Assembly: GCF_002929335.1 (NCBI RefSeq)
Contig: NZ_PJIL01000013.1
Coordinates: forward strand, 1-64,000
DNA from: Arthrobacter sp. Y81
GTDB lineage: Bacteria > Actinomycetota > Actinomycetes > Actinomycetales > Micrococcaceae
Direction of reading: 5' to 3'
DNA: 64,000 nucleotides
Shown: in pieces, positions 23,392-31,836 of the stretch
Layout of the letters: each line of letters begins with the position of its first letter
Position numbering within the stretch: position 1 is the first letter of the stretch
Made by a program: the position numbers and the translations under genes
Notes under the pieces: generated by a model
Told to the model about the DNA's origin: nothing
Databases searched by the model: none
The model's input: only the letters and a program-made list of their open reading frames with translations

Positions 23392-24556
23392 ATGAGTTTC
23401 GTGGCACGGATTCGCGCACTGCCGTTCCGGACCGCGGCCGCGGCAACCGTCGCCGTGCTGGTCGCAGCACTGGGCGGCTGCACTGCGGCCCCGGAGCCGC
23501 CGGAGCAGCCCTCGTCCCTGGCACGGCTGGCGGCAGCGCTGGAAGAGTTTGGCAACGAAATGCTCGACGACGGCGCCCCCGCCGTCCTGATACAGGCCAA
23601 AGTGCGGGGCGAAGAATGGTCCCGCGCTTCCGGTGTCAGAAGCCTGGAGGGCCGGGAACCGCTGGAGATTGACAATCCCATGCCCATCGGAAGGGTGACC
23701 GAATCCTTCGTGGCCGTGTCTGTGCTCAAACTCGCGGTTGAAGGCAGACTTGGCCTTGAGGACCCTGTCAGCCAACATTTGCCGGACTTCGAGAGCATCA
23801 TGCACCCGCCCGGGCCCGTCACGATCCGGCGGCTGCTGCAGCATGAGTCCGGGATGCCGGACTACCTCATCCCGCTCCTTCAACAGGGCAGCCTGGGCGA
23901 GGTGCTGGCCACCGGCCGCAGCCACCGGGAACTCCTCGCCTTGGCCGCGACCCAGCGGTGGGAGCCGAGGCTGGCGCAGGGTCATGAGTACTCGGGTTCG
24001 AACTACATCGCGCTGGGCATGATCGTGGAACGGCTGCGCGGGTTGCCGATCGGCGACGTATTGCGGTCCGACATTACAGAGCCGCTCGGCCTCACGACCA
24101 CGTGGATGACCGAACGCGGTCCCGCCCCTCCCTCGCTGGTCCACGGCTACGTCACCAGTTCTGGCGAGCGCCTGGACGTCAGCTACCCCCCCATTCCGCG
24201 CCGGCGATCCTGCCGGGGGCCTGGTGTCCAGCGTCGGCGACCTGAACACGTTTTACGCCGCGCTGCTCGAGGGCCGCCTGATCCCACGGGCCATGGTCAC
24301 GGACATGCAGACCCCGCCGTACGCCCGGTACGGGATGGGGATCCAGCGCTGGAACGATACCTGCACCAACAACTTCTACTACGGCCGCGCCGGGGACGCG
24401 GCCGGCTACGGCACTATTTCGATGTCCAGCGCTGATGGAACCCGGCAGGCATCGGTCTCCCTTGCTACCCCGCCGCGGCCCTTCAGCTTAAAGGGCAACG
24501 GCATGGCCGAGGACCTGGTGGACGTCGTTGAGGAAGCACTCAACGCCAGCTGCTAA
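23392..24556 (+). pseudogene. Frameshifted serine hydrolase-like (beta-lactamase-related) lipoprotein
   Basis: Two overlapping frames together encode one protein of about 388 residues. It starts MSFVARIRALPFRT, has a lipobox ending at Cys30 (VAALGGC), and follows the class C beta-lactamase/DD-peptidase fold (LEDPVSQHLPDF, RRLLQHESGMPDYL, LGMIVERLRGLPIGDVL). A run of seven C at 24186-24192 shifts the frame: the first frame degenerates after DVSYPP and ends at 24435, whereas the fold continues in the other frame (GGLVSSVGDLNTFYAALLEG) to the stop at 24556. Removing one C restores the protein. The active site is also degenerate: the SxxK motif expected at residues 101-104 reads RVTE, the YxN motif reads YSG, and the final HTG is replaced (AGDAAGYG). 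Either a decayed gene or a non-catalytic lipoprotein with a frameshift or sequencing error. Confidence 0.85.
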
Positions 24557-24629
24557 AGCACGCAGAAACCACCGACACGGCATGACAAACGGCCCTTCTG
24601 GCGGCACCCCCGCCGACGTAGAGTGAGGC

Positions 24630-25535
24630 ATGCCCACCACAGCCGGCGAGGTCCTGACAAACTACTTGGCCCAGCAGCTCGCCGAGCTCAGGCATCAGGA
24701 GCCCTTGGTGCGGCAGGAAGAACCGGACTCAGTCCATCAGATGCGAATGTGCGCCCGCCGGCTGCGGTCAGTGCTCGCAACAGGGAAGAAGCTCTTCGAC
24801 GCCGGCGCCGTGACTGATGTGAGGGCAGAGCTGAGGTGGCTCTCCGAGGTGCTCGGTTCGGCGCGGGATCCGGAAGTGATCCACGACCGGCTCCGGGAGC
24901 TCCTGGCTGGCGAACCCGACGCGCTGGTCTTCGGACCAGCGGCCCAGCGAATCGACAACGAGCTTGACTCCACGTCCGCCGCGGGCCGCCTCGCCGTCCT
25001 GGAGGCCCTCGACGGCGACCGTTACGCCACCCTGGCCTCCGGCCTTGAGGAGCTGGTGGCGGCCCCGCCCCTGACTGCGAAGGCTGCAGGAGACGCCCGC
25101 AAGGCCGTGCGGAAGCTGGTGTCCAGGGAAACCAAAAGGGTCCGGCGCGGAGTGCGGGCGCTGCAGGAACAGCACGGCGGCAGCAGTCCAGCAGCGAGCT
25201 CCGGCTCCACTCCGGACAGGACGGCCCGCGACGCTGGGCTTCATGAAGTGCGCAAGGCGGCCAAGCGGCTCCGCTACGCTGCCGAGGCCGCCGAACCGGT
25301 TGCGGGAAAGAAGGTCGCAAGAATGGCCAAACGTGCCCACGAACTGCAGCAAATCCTGGGCCTTCACCAGGACAGCGTGGTGGCACGGCACCTCCTCGCG
25401 GACCTTGGCGCCCGCGCCTCCCGCGGCGGGGAGAGCGGCTTCACCTACGGACGGCTCCACGCTCGGGAAGAAGCACGTGCGGACCGCGCCGAGGCTAAAT
25501 TCAGGAAGGCCTGGAAGAAGTTTCCCCGCAGCTAA
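24630..25535 (+). CDS. CHAD domain-containing protein
   Basis: A 301-residue helical protein of the CHAD family (conserved histidine alpha-helical domain). Conserved basic motifs appear twice: SVHQMRMCARRLRSVL near residue 35 and DAGLHEVRKAAKRLRYAAEAA in the second half, with the LSEVLGSARDPEVIHDRL helix between. CHAD proteins bind inorganic polyphosphate, often near polyphosphate granules or with CYTH triphosphatases; none is adjacent here. A Ser/Gly-rich linker (GGSSPAASSGSTP) joins the halves. No strong ribosome site is seen. The C-terminus is highly basic (FRKAWKKFPRS). Confidence 0.9.
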   Translation: MPTTAGEVLTNYLAQQLAELRHQEPLVRQEEPDSVHQMRMCARRLRSVLATGKKLFDAGAVTDVRAELRWLSEVLGSARDPEVIHDRLRELLAGEPDALVFGPAAQRIDNELDSTSAAGRLAVLEALDGDRYATLASGLEELVAAPPLTAKAAGDARKAVRKLVSRETKRVRRGVRALQEQHGGSSPAASSGSTPDRTARDAGLHEVRKAAKRLRYAAEAAEPVAGKKVARMAKRAHELQQILGLHQDSVVARHLLADLGARASRGGESGFTYGRLHAREEARADRAEAKFRKAWKKFPRS

Positions 25536-25629
25536 GTAGAAAAACTAAGCAAACTGAGCAAATCCCTTGCCTGGGGAGGCAGCGGATCATAGCGTTGGAT
25601 CATCCCGAGCATCGAGGAAAGGCAACGAC

Positions 25630-25848
25630 ATGACGCTGTACCAGCCAGAGCCGGTGGAGATTTCCACACGGATGCGTCCCGGCGAGTGGACGGAATCCAG
25701 CCTTGAAGAGCTGGTCACGTCCTACCGGGCCAAGCTCATGAAAATGGGGGCGGGACCCGCCGATGTCATCACCGAGGTTGAACGGGACGATGACGGCTCC
25801 GTCAGTGTCGCGGTTTCATGGAACAAGGGCGACATCGCCGACGCCTAG
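25630..25848 (+). CDS. Small hypothetical protein (72 aa)
   Basis: Starts MTLYQPEPVEISTRMRPGEW with GAGGAAAGG seven bases upstream. It is acidic, with a helical middle (SLEELVTSYRAKLMKMGAGPADV) and a strand-like end (ERDDDGSVSVAVSWNKG). No membrane segment. I do not recognise a family. It ends by overlapping the convergent HAD hydrolase gene by four bases. An upstream in-frame extension to 25567 lacks support. Confidence 0.65.
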   Translation: MTLYQPEPVEISTRMRPGEWTESSLEELVTSYRAKLMKMGAGPADVITEVERDDDGSVSVAVSWNKGDIADA

Positions 25849-26546
25849 GACCTTGCGGCGAGCCTGCCTACGGCGCTGTCACGCAGGTTCGCCAGCAGGT
25901 CCCGTGGATTCTCATAAGTTTCCACGGCACCAGCCTCCAGCAGCTCGGCCGCGCCGGTACCGCCGCAGGTGAGGCCGATCGTGGGAATACCCAACTTGCC
26001 GGCGGCGTACACGTCCCACACGGCGTCGCCGACGTAAACCGCGTCCCCGGCCGGCAGGCCGATCGCTTCCAGCGCCGCCTCCAGGATGTCCGGGTCCGGC
26101 TTGCTTTCCTTGGCATCGTTGGCGCTGGTGGCCGCGTGGATGAAGGAATCGGCGCGAAGCGTGGAGCGCAGCACCTCGAGGTCCTGCGCTCGGGCCGATG
26201 ACGCAAGCGCGACGGCGAAGCCGCTTTCATAGCACTGGGCCAGGAGGTCCCGCGCTCCGTCGAAGGCCCGCAGCGCCGGCCAGTAGGTGGCGAACACAGC
26301 ACCGTGGGCGGCCATGATGGCTGCGTCACGGGTCTTGTCGCGTCCGGCCGGGAGAAGCCGGTCAACCAGTTTGTCCCCTCCCATGCCGACAGAGCGGTGG
26401 ATGGACGCCATCGGAACATCCAGGCCGGCCTGCCTGAACGCCTGCCACCACGCGAGGGTATGCAGATAGCTGGAATCCACCAGGGTCCCGTCCACGTCGA
26501 AAAGAACGCCGCGCTTCCGGCCTGAGCCGGGTCCGATGTTGGGCAT
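25845..26546 (-). CDS. HAD-superfamily hydrolase (beta-phosphoglucomutase-like)
   Basis: A 233-residue HAD subfamily I phosphatase or mutase. Motif I is VLFDVDGTLVDSSYLH (nucleophile and acid-base Asp pair), motif II the Ser in VALASSARAQDLEVL, Lys in AKESKPDPDILEAAL, and motif IV GDAVYVGDAVWDVYAAGKLG. The cap domain sits between motifs I and II. The physiological substrate cannot be inferred. ATG at 26546 has AAGG five bases upstream; a GTG two codons earlier is also open. It converges with the small gene before it and follows the DUF1508 gene by 14 bases on the same strand. Confidence 0.88.
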   Translation of the reverse strand: MPNIGPGSGRKRGVLFDVDGTLVDSSYLHTLAWWQAFRQAGLDVPMASIHRSVGMGGDKLVDRLLPAGRDKTRDAAIMAAHGAVFATYWPALRAFDGARDLLAQCYESGFAVALASSARAQDLEVLRSTLRADSFIHAATSANDAKESKPDPDILEAALEAIGLPAGDAVYVGDAVWDVYAAGKLGIPTIGLTCGGTGAAELLEAGAVETYENPRDLLANLRDSAVGRLAARS

Positions 26547-26560
26547 GGCCACCTTAGTGA

Positions 26561-26872
26561 TCAGTGATGCGTGCGGGCTCGCTTTTGACCTGTGGTTCCC
26601 GATGCCCGCCCGGACCCCAGAACGCCTATGTTCTTGGGTGCCTTGACATGCTGCCGCACGGGCGGCTGCTTGAGCGGCTCGGAGTCCTGGGTTTCGCTTA
26701 GGTCGCGGATCAGGCCGGTCCCCGCAATCTCCCTGGCCTTGGCCACGCCTGCCGCGGCCGCTCGCTTGGTGGGAAAGGTCACTGAGATGGCCATCAGGGT
26801 TCCGGTTCCGTCGACGAGCTTGACGCGGTAGCCGCCGTCGGGGGCATCAACCAGCTCGAAGTATCCAGCCAT
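26561..26872 (-). CDS. DUF1508 (YegP-like) protein
   Basis: A 103-residue protein whose first 50 residues form a DUF1508 module (MAGYFELVDAPDGGYRVKLVDG, then GTLMAISVTFPTKRAAAAGVAKAREIAG). The family is a small beta-beta-beta-alpha fold of unknown function, sometimes stress-linked. The remaining 50 residues are polar and basic (APKNIGVLGSGRASGTTGQKRARTHH). GGAGGAG is placed five to seven bases before the ATG, which settles the start. A nested palindrome lies in its promoter. Confidence 0.85.
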   Translation of the reverse strand: MAGYFELVDAPDGGYRVKLVDGTGTLMAISVTFPTKRAAAAGVAKAREIAGTGLIRDLSETQDSEPLKQPPVRQHVKAPKNIGVLGSGRASGTTGQKRARTHH

Positions 26873-26900
26873 TGCAACTCCTCCGTCCATACCCCAACCT

Positions 26901-26926
26901 GAGGTATTAGTAAGTATACTTACCTC
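26901..26926. promoter_or_regulatory. Nested palindrome upstream of the DUF1508 gene
   Basis: gtaagtatacttac (26910-26923) is a perfect 14-bp palindrome, and gaggta/tacctc (26901-26906 and 26921-26926) form overlapping outer arms. The centre (tatact on the minus strand) could itself serve as a -10 element 30-40 bases from the ATG. It looks like a repressor site overlapping the promoter; the regulator is unknown. Confidence 0.55.
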
Positions 26927-26973
26927 TACTGGATAAGGAAGTCCCGAAACATGTCCAGGCGACGGCTTCCGGG

Positions 26974-27846
26974 CTACAGTGCAGCGGTTTGCCGAAGAAC
27001 CTGGCGCTGACGGCCCAGTCCTTCGACTTCCAGCTCCAGCACATCGCCGTCCCGGAGGTAGGGAAAGCGCCCGGAGAGGGCCACGCCCTCCGGGGTACCG
27101 GTCAGGATGACGTCGCCGGCTTCCAGGACCATGAACTGGCTCAGGTGGTGCACGATGGCGGGAACGTCGAAGATGAGGTCCGCCGTGGACGAGTCCTGGC
27201 GAGGCTCGCCATTTACCCAGGTCCGCAGCCGAAGGTCCGTTGCGTCCAGGTCGGCGGCCGGGACGAACCACGGGCCAAGGGGCGTGGACGCCGGCAGCGA
27301 CTTTCCTTTGACCCATTGGCCGGCCGCGCCGGGCAACTGGTAGTCACGCTCTGAAAGGTCGTTGGCCAGCACGTAACCGGCGATGCAGTCCGCGGCGTCG
27401 CCCACCGACGCCAGATAGGAGGTGCGCCGCCCAATCACGACGGCGAGCTCAACTTCCCAGTCATACTTGCCGGACAGCGGCGGGATGGGGGCGTCGTCGA
27501 ACGGGCCTGCCACCGTGTTGGTTGGCTTGAGGAACACCACCGGCACTTCCGGCACGGCGGCTCCTGACTCGGCCGCATGGCCGGCGTAGTTCAGGCCGAT
27601 GCCCACCAGCGCGCCGGGGCGGGCCAGCGGGGCACCCGTGCGAAGCGCGCCAGCGTCAGTGATCTCGGCCAGGTTCCCGGCCGCGAGCGCGTCCCGGACC
27701 CGGTCAACGCCACCGGCTTCCAGGAACGTTCCGTCGATGTCCGCTGTGAGGCCAGCGAGGGAATACCATTTCCCGTTCGAGTCCGCCCCGCCGGGCTGAA
27801 CGGCCGGCTGCTCCCTGCCTGGATCTCCGAGACGCGCAAATTTCAC
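26974..27846 (-). CDS. Fumarylacetoacetate hydrolase family protein
   Basis: A 290-residue member of the FAH/2-hydroxyhepta-diene-dioate isomerase family, which cleave or decarboxylate/isomerise beta-keto acid-like compounds with a divalent metal. Typical segments are VGIGLNYAGHAAE, VVFLKPTNTVAGP, KYDWEVELAVVIG (metal Glu pair), DLSERDYQL, GKSLPASTPLGPW and GDVILTGTPEGV. The start is GTG with AAGGAG ten bases upstream. The gene stands alone, so substrate and pathway are unknown; aromatic-acid catabolism or oxaloacetate decarboxylation are the usual roles. Confidence 0.9.
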   Translation of the reverse strand: MKFARLGDPGREQPAVQPGGADSNGKWYSLAGLTADIDGTFLEAGGVDRVRDALAAGNLAEITDAGALRTGAPLARPGALVGIGLNYAGHAAESGAAVPEVPVVFLKPTNTVAGPFDDAPIPPLSGKYDWEVELAVVIGRRTSYLASVGDAADCIAGYVLANDLSERDYQLPGAAGQWVKGKSLPASTPLGPWFVPAADLDATDLRLRTWVNGEPRQDSSTADLIFDVPAIVHHLSQFMVLEAGDVILTGTPEGVALSGRFPYLRDGDVLELEVEGLGRQRQVLRQTAAL

Positions 27847-27971
27847 CGGTCAACACTCCTTCGTGCCTGCTCCGAATAGGTTCCGTGACCATGGAACCAC
27901 GCAGCTGCCCCCTGCCCCCAGCTGAACGAAATGTGACCGCCGGGCAGGCCGCCGCCGGAGCCTCCGGGCCG

Positions 27972-29765
27972 TCAGCTCCCGTGTACCGGGGTGTCGCTGC
28001 GGTGCACGCTGTCCTCATGCAGTTCCAGTGCACTCATGATCAACGCGAAGTGGCTGAAGGCCTGCGGGGTGTTCCCCAGCTGGCGGCCGGTTTCGACGCC
28101 CCATTCCTCGCTCAGGAGACCCACGTCGTTACGCAGTGCCAGGAGCCGCTCGAACAATTCCTTGGCTTCGCGGCGCCGCCCCACCCCGATGAGGGCTTCC
28201 ACCAGCCAGAAGGAGCAGGCGAGGAAAACGCCTTCGTCCCCGGGAAGGCCGTCGTCGGCTTCCGCCGTCCGGTAGCGCAGCAGGAAACCGTCGTGCGTGA
28301 GTTCGCGCTGCACGGCTTCAATGGTACCCACCACCCTGGGGTCGTCCGGCGGGAGGAAGCCGACGCGGGGCAGGAGCAGCAGGCTGGCGTCCAGCTCCGG
28401 CCGCCCATAGGACTGCACAAAGGTGTTCCGCTTCGCGTCGAATCCGTGGGCCATGACATCGGCGTGGATGGTGTCCCGGAGCTCCTCCCAGCGGTCAGCC
28501 GGACCCACCAGACCGAAATCCCGTACGCCCTTGACCATCCGGTCGGCCGCAACCCACGCCATCACCTTTGAGTGGGTGAAGTGGCGGCGGGGGCCGCGCA
28601 TCTCCCACAGGCCGTTGTCGGGCCGCCGCCAGGCACCCTCAAGGTGTTCCATAAGGGCAACCTGGACGTCCCAGGCCTCGTCGCTGTGCTTCAGCAGGGA
28701 GTGCCTGGTCAGGGACAGGCAGTCCAGGACCTCACCCCACACGTCCAGCTGGAGCTGGCCGGCGGCACCGTTGCCGATCCGCACCGGAGCGGACTTTTCG
28801 TAGCCCTGCAGCCACGGGAGCTCCATTTCCGGCAGCCTGCGCTCGCCGTGGATGCCGTACATGATCTGCAGGTCAGCCGGGTCGCCGGCCACTGCCCGCA
28901 GCAGCCAGTCGCGCCAGGAGGCTGCCTCTTCGGTATAGCCGGCGGCAAGCAGTGCCTGCAGCGTGAGCGTGGCGTCCCGGAGCCAGCAATAGCGGTAGTC
29001 CCAGTTGCGGGAGCCACCCAGCTGCTCCGGCAGGGACGTGGTCACAGCAGCCACGATGCCGCCCGTTGGATCGTAGGTCAGTGCCTTGAGCGTGATCAGC
29101 GAGCGCTGGACGGCCTCACGGTAGGGGCCGGTGATGGTGCATTTCGCGGACCAATCCAGCCAGAAAGCCTCCGTGGACGCCAGGACGGCCTCCGGATCGA
29201 TGGACCGCGGGCGGTAAAGGTGGCTGGGCGTCCAGGTGAGCACGAAAGGCACTCTCTCCCCCGCCTTGACGGTGAAGTCGCTGACGGTCTTCATGCGCTC
29301 GCCGCGCAGAGGTGCGTCACTGACCAGGTAGGCCGCATCGGGGCCGGCGACGGCGTGGATTCCGTGCTTGTCGTGCCGGACCCAAGGGACGATGTGGCCG
29401 TAGTCGAACCGCAGGGCCAGTTCGCCCCGCATCCTGACGTTTCCGCGGACGCCGACCACGATCCGCACAATGTCCGCCACGGAGTCACGGGGCGGCATGA
29501 AGTCGATGACCTTCACTTTTCCGCTTTCGGTTTCCCATTCGGTCTCCAGAATGAGCGTCCCCTTGCGGTAACGGCGCCGGGTGCAGTTTCCGCCGCCGGC
29601 AGGTGCCAGCAGCCACCGTCCCGACTTGGGTGTGTCCAGCAGCGCGTTGAAGCAGGCCGGCGAATCGAACCGCGGGAGGCACAGCCAGTCGATGGAACCC
29701 TCCGTGCTGATGAGTGCCGCCGTGTGCAGGTCGCCCACTACCGCGTAGTCCTCTATGCGTGCCAT
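27972..29765 (-). CDS. Glycoside hydrolase family 15 protein (glucoamylase/trehalase type)
   Basis: A 597-residue cytosolic GH15 enzyme. The N-terminal beta-sandwich starts MARIEDYAVVGDLHTAAL and GSIDWLCLPRFDSPACF; the (alpha/alpha)6 barrel has GSRNWDYRYCWLRDA, with one active-site region, and LLSEEWGVETGRQLGNTPQA, containing the Glu typical of the catalytic base. Actinobacterial members of this exact layout include trehalases and glucoamylase-like enzymes, so trehalose or maltooligosaccharide hydrolysis is expected, but the substrate is not fixed by these motifs. ATG at 29765 is preferred over GTG three codons earlier. No signal peptide. Divergent from the DUF72 gene. Confidence 0.92.
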   Translation of the reverse strand: MARIEDYAVVGDLHTAALISTEGSIDWLCLPRFDSPACFNALLDTPKSGRWLLAPAGGGNCTRRRYRKGTLILETEWETESGKVKVIDFMPPRDSVADIVRIVVGVRGNVRMRGELALRFDYGHIVPWVRHDKHGIHAVAGPDAAYLVSDAPLRGERMKTVSDFTVKAGERVPFVLTWTPSHLYRPRSIDPEAVLASTEAFWLDWSAKCTITGPYREAVQRSLITLKALTYDPTGGIVAAVTTSLPEQLGGSRNWDYRYCWLRDATLTLQALLAAGYTEEAASWRDWLLRAVAGDPADLQIMYGIHGERRLPEMELPWLQGYEKSAPVRIGNGAAGQLQLDVWGEVLDCLSLTRHSLLKHSDEAWDVQVALMEHLEGAWRRPDNGLWEMRGPRRHFTHSKVMAWVAADRMVKGVRDFGLVGPADRWEELRDTIHADVMAHGFDAKRNTFVQSYGRPELDASLLLLPRVGFLPPDDPRVVGTIEAVQRELTHDGFLLRYRTAEADDGLPGDEGVFLACSFWLVEALIGVGRRREAKELFERLLALRNDVGLLSEEWGVETGRQLGNTPQAFSHFALIMSALELHEDSVHRSDTPVHGS

Positions 29766-29889
29766 GGGATTCACAGTGCCACACGCCGCCCCGGCCGACT
29801 ACTATCCATGGCATGCTGCAACGGAATGTCGGAGATTCGATTCCGGCCGTAGGCGTTGTACGCGCGGCTGACTGACGGCGAGGGGCAAC

Positions 29890-30621
29890 TTGGGGATCCA
29901 CATCGGCACGTCCGGCTGGAGCTACGACCACTGGGAGAACGTGCTCTACCCGCCGGGGCTGCCGGCGCGCGACCGGCTGGCGCACTATGTGGCGCGCTTC
30001 AATACTGTGGAGCTCAACGCGAGTTTCTACCGCTGGCCCAGGGAGTCCTCGTTCGCGAGCTGGCGCCGCCGCCTCCCCGCGGGGTTTGCCATGTCGGTCA
30101 AGGCCCCCCGCGGCCTGACTCACGGCAAGAAGCTGTACGGCCCCGAGGTCTGGGGGGAGCGGATCATCAGGTGCTGGCATGAGCTGGGTGACAAACGCGC
30201 GGTGCTGTTAGTCCAGCTCCCGCCTGATTTCGGCCGCGACGATGCCCGTCTTCGCTACTTCCTGGCGGCATTGCCGTGGTGGATCCGCGTTGCGGTGGAG
30301 TTCCGGCACCCCAGCTGGGACCATCCTGACGTGTACGCCCTGCTGGAGCACCACGAGGCTGCCTATTGCATCATGAGCGGCGCAAACCTCCCCTGCATCC
30401 TGCGGGCTACGGCGCCGTTCGTGTACGTCCGCCTGCACGGCCCGGACCACCAGCACCTCTACGGGGGCTCCTATTCGGAGGATGACCTTCGATGGTGGGC
30501 AGACCGCGTCCGGGAGTGGCAGGGCTCGGGCAAGGACGTGTTCGTCTATTTCAATAACGACGGCGGTGGCAACGCCGTGCGGAACGCCGACACGTTGCGG
30601 TGGCTGCTCGGAGAGGGCTGA
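29890..30621 (+). CDS. DUF72 (YecE-like) protein
   Basis: A 243-residue TIM-barrel protein of the DUF72/YecE family. Family residues are IHIGTSGWSYDHWENVLYP, FNTVELNASFYRWP, SVKAPRGLTH, VLLVQLPPDF, VAVEFRHPSW, YVRLHGPD and VFVYFNND. The fold resembles sugar-phosphate isomerases, but the function is unknown. The start is an unusual TTG with GAGGGGC seven bases upstream, which fits the family N-terminus exactly. Confidence 0.9.
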   Translation: MGIHIGTSGWSYDHWENVLYPPGLPARDRLAHYVARFNTVELNASFYRWPRESSFASWRRRLPAGFAMSVKAPRGLTHGKKLYGPEVWGERIIRCWHELGDKRAVLLVQLPPDFGRDDARLRYFLAALPWWIRVAVEFRHPSWDHPDVYALLEHHEAAYCIMSGANLPCILRATAPFVYVRLHGPDHQHLYGGSYSEDDLRWWADRVREWQGSGKDVFVYFNNDGGGNAVRNADTLRWLLGEG

Positions 30622-30741
30622 CTCACCTTGCAATAGCCCATTGGCGGGAAGCTCCCGCTGGACCTCCGCGGGTTGTTACGGTGCAGCGCCTTAGTGGCCG
30701 GCGGCGGTTGCCGGAGGGCCCCCTTGTGGCAGAGTGGAGGC

Positions 30742-31800
30742 ATGGAATTGGCGTCGCAGGAATCACCGTTGCCCGGAAACCACGCGCTCCGGGTGGCACA
30801 CAAGGTCTCGGATACGGTCAACGGTGTCCGTATCCAGCTGGCCCGGCGCTGGAATTTTATTCCGCAGACCCTCGCCTACCAGGGGTACGGCTCCACGTCG
30901 TGGGTGCGGGTCCTTGGGCGGGTAGTCCTCACCAGCAAGCCGAAACCAGGCAGCCGCGCTGAGCACGCCGCCAAGAACGGCAACCAGAATGTCCGCGGCT
31001 GGAGGGCGTTCACCAGCGTGCCCCTGCAGTTCACGAATGTGGACATCGAAATCGAGGGTGTGACCACCCGCGTCAAGGCGGACCGTGGCGGGCTGGTGGA
31101 CACCGTGGTGAAGGTTGAACTGTCCCCGGGCTGGCACACCGCAACACTGCGCGCCGAAGGGACCGAGGCCGTGAAGGCCGGCATCCTGGTCATAGGCCCG
31201 GACACCAAATTTGGAATCGTGTCCGACATCGACGACACCGTGATGGTCACGGCGCTCCCCCGGCCTTTCCTGGCCCTGTGGAACACCTTTGTGCTGAGTG
31301 AGCGGGCGCGGATGGCTACGCCCGGCATGCCGGTGCTCATGGACAGGCTGGTGGTGGAACACCCTGACGCCCCGGTGATCTACCTTTCCACCGGACCATG
31401 GAATGCGGCCCCGACGCTGGCGCGGTTCCTCAGCCGCAACATGTACCCGGCAGGCCCCCTGCTCCTGACGGACTGGGGACTGACCCAGGACCGCTGGTTC
31501 CGCAGCGGCCAGGAGCACAAGAACGGCAACCTGGACCGGCTCGCCCAGGAATTCCCGGATGTGCGGTGGCTGCTGATCGGCGACAACGGCCAGCACGACG
31601 AACAGATCTACTCCAGGTTCGCCCGGGATCACGGCGACCGTGTTGCCGCCATTGCCATCCGCCAGCTCTCCGTTGGCGAATCAGTCCTGGCCGGCGGCCA
31701 CTCTGAAAACGGGGACCACAGTGCCTCCGCCGTCCCGTGGATCTACTCCCCCGACGGCGCAGGCATCACCAGGGGCCTGGCCGACCTGAAACTGGTCTGA
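30742..31800 (+). CDS. App1-type phosphatase domain (DUF2183) protein
   Basis: A 352-residue protein with a C-terminal HAD-like phosphatidate phosphatase App1 catalytic domain. The nucleophile motif is KFGIVSDIDDTVMVTALP (DxDxT), the second Asp motif is WLLIGDNGQHDEQIY, and IYLSTGPWNAAPTL is the intermediate Ser/Thr motif. The N-terminal 150 residues are a beta-rich domain common in bacterial members (YGSTSWVRVLGRVVL, GWRAFTSVPL). Yeast App1 dephosphorylates phosphatidate at actin patches; bacterial substrates are not established. Start MELASQESP is taken because GTGGAGG lies just before it; an in-frame extension to 30673 is possible but lacks a site. Confidence 0.87.
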   Translation: MELASQESPLPGNHALRVAHKVSDTVNGVRIQLARRWNFIPQTLAYQGYGSTSWVRVLGRVVLTSKPKPGSRAEHAAKNGNQNVRGWRAFTSVPLQFTNVDIEIEGVTTRVKADRGGLVDTVVKVELSPGWHTATLRAEGTEAVKAGILVIGPDTKFGIVSDIDDTVMVTALPRPFLALWNTFVLSERARMATPGMPVLMDRLVVEHPDAPVIYLSTGPWNAAPTLARFLSRNMYPAGPLLLTDWGLTQDRWFRSGQEHKNGNLDRLAQEFPDVRWLLIGDNGQHDEQIYSRFARDHGDRVAAIAIRQLSVGESVLAGGHSENGDHSASAVPWIYSPDGAGITRGLADLKLV

Positions 31801-31836
31801 CCTGCGGGCTGGACCCCAGCCGGCACGCACATCCCG

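Noticed and set aside
31804..31823. Short hairpin between the App1-type and GH1 genes
   Set aside because: Only nine pairs with a mismatch and no U-tract; too weak to call a terminator.
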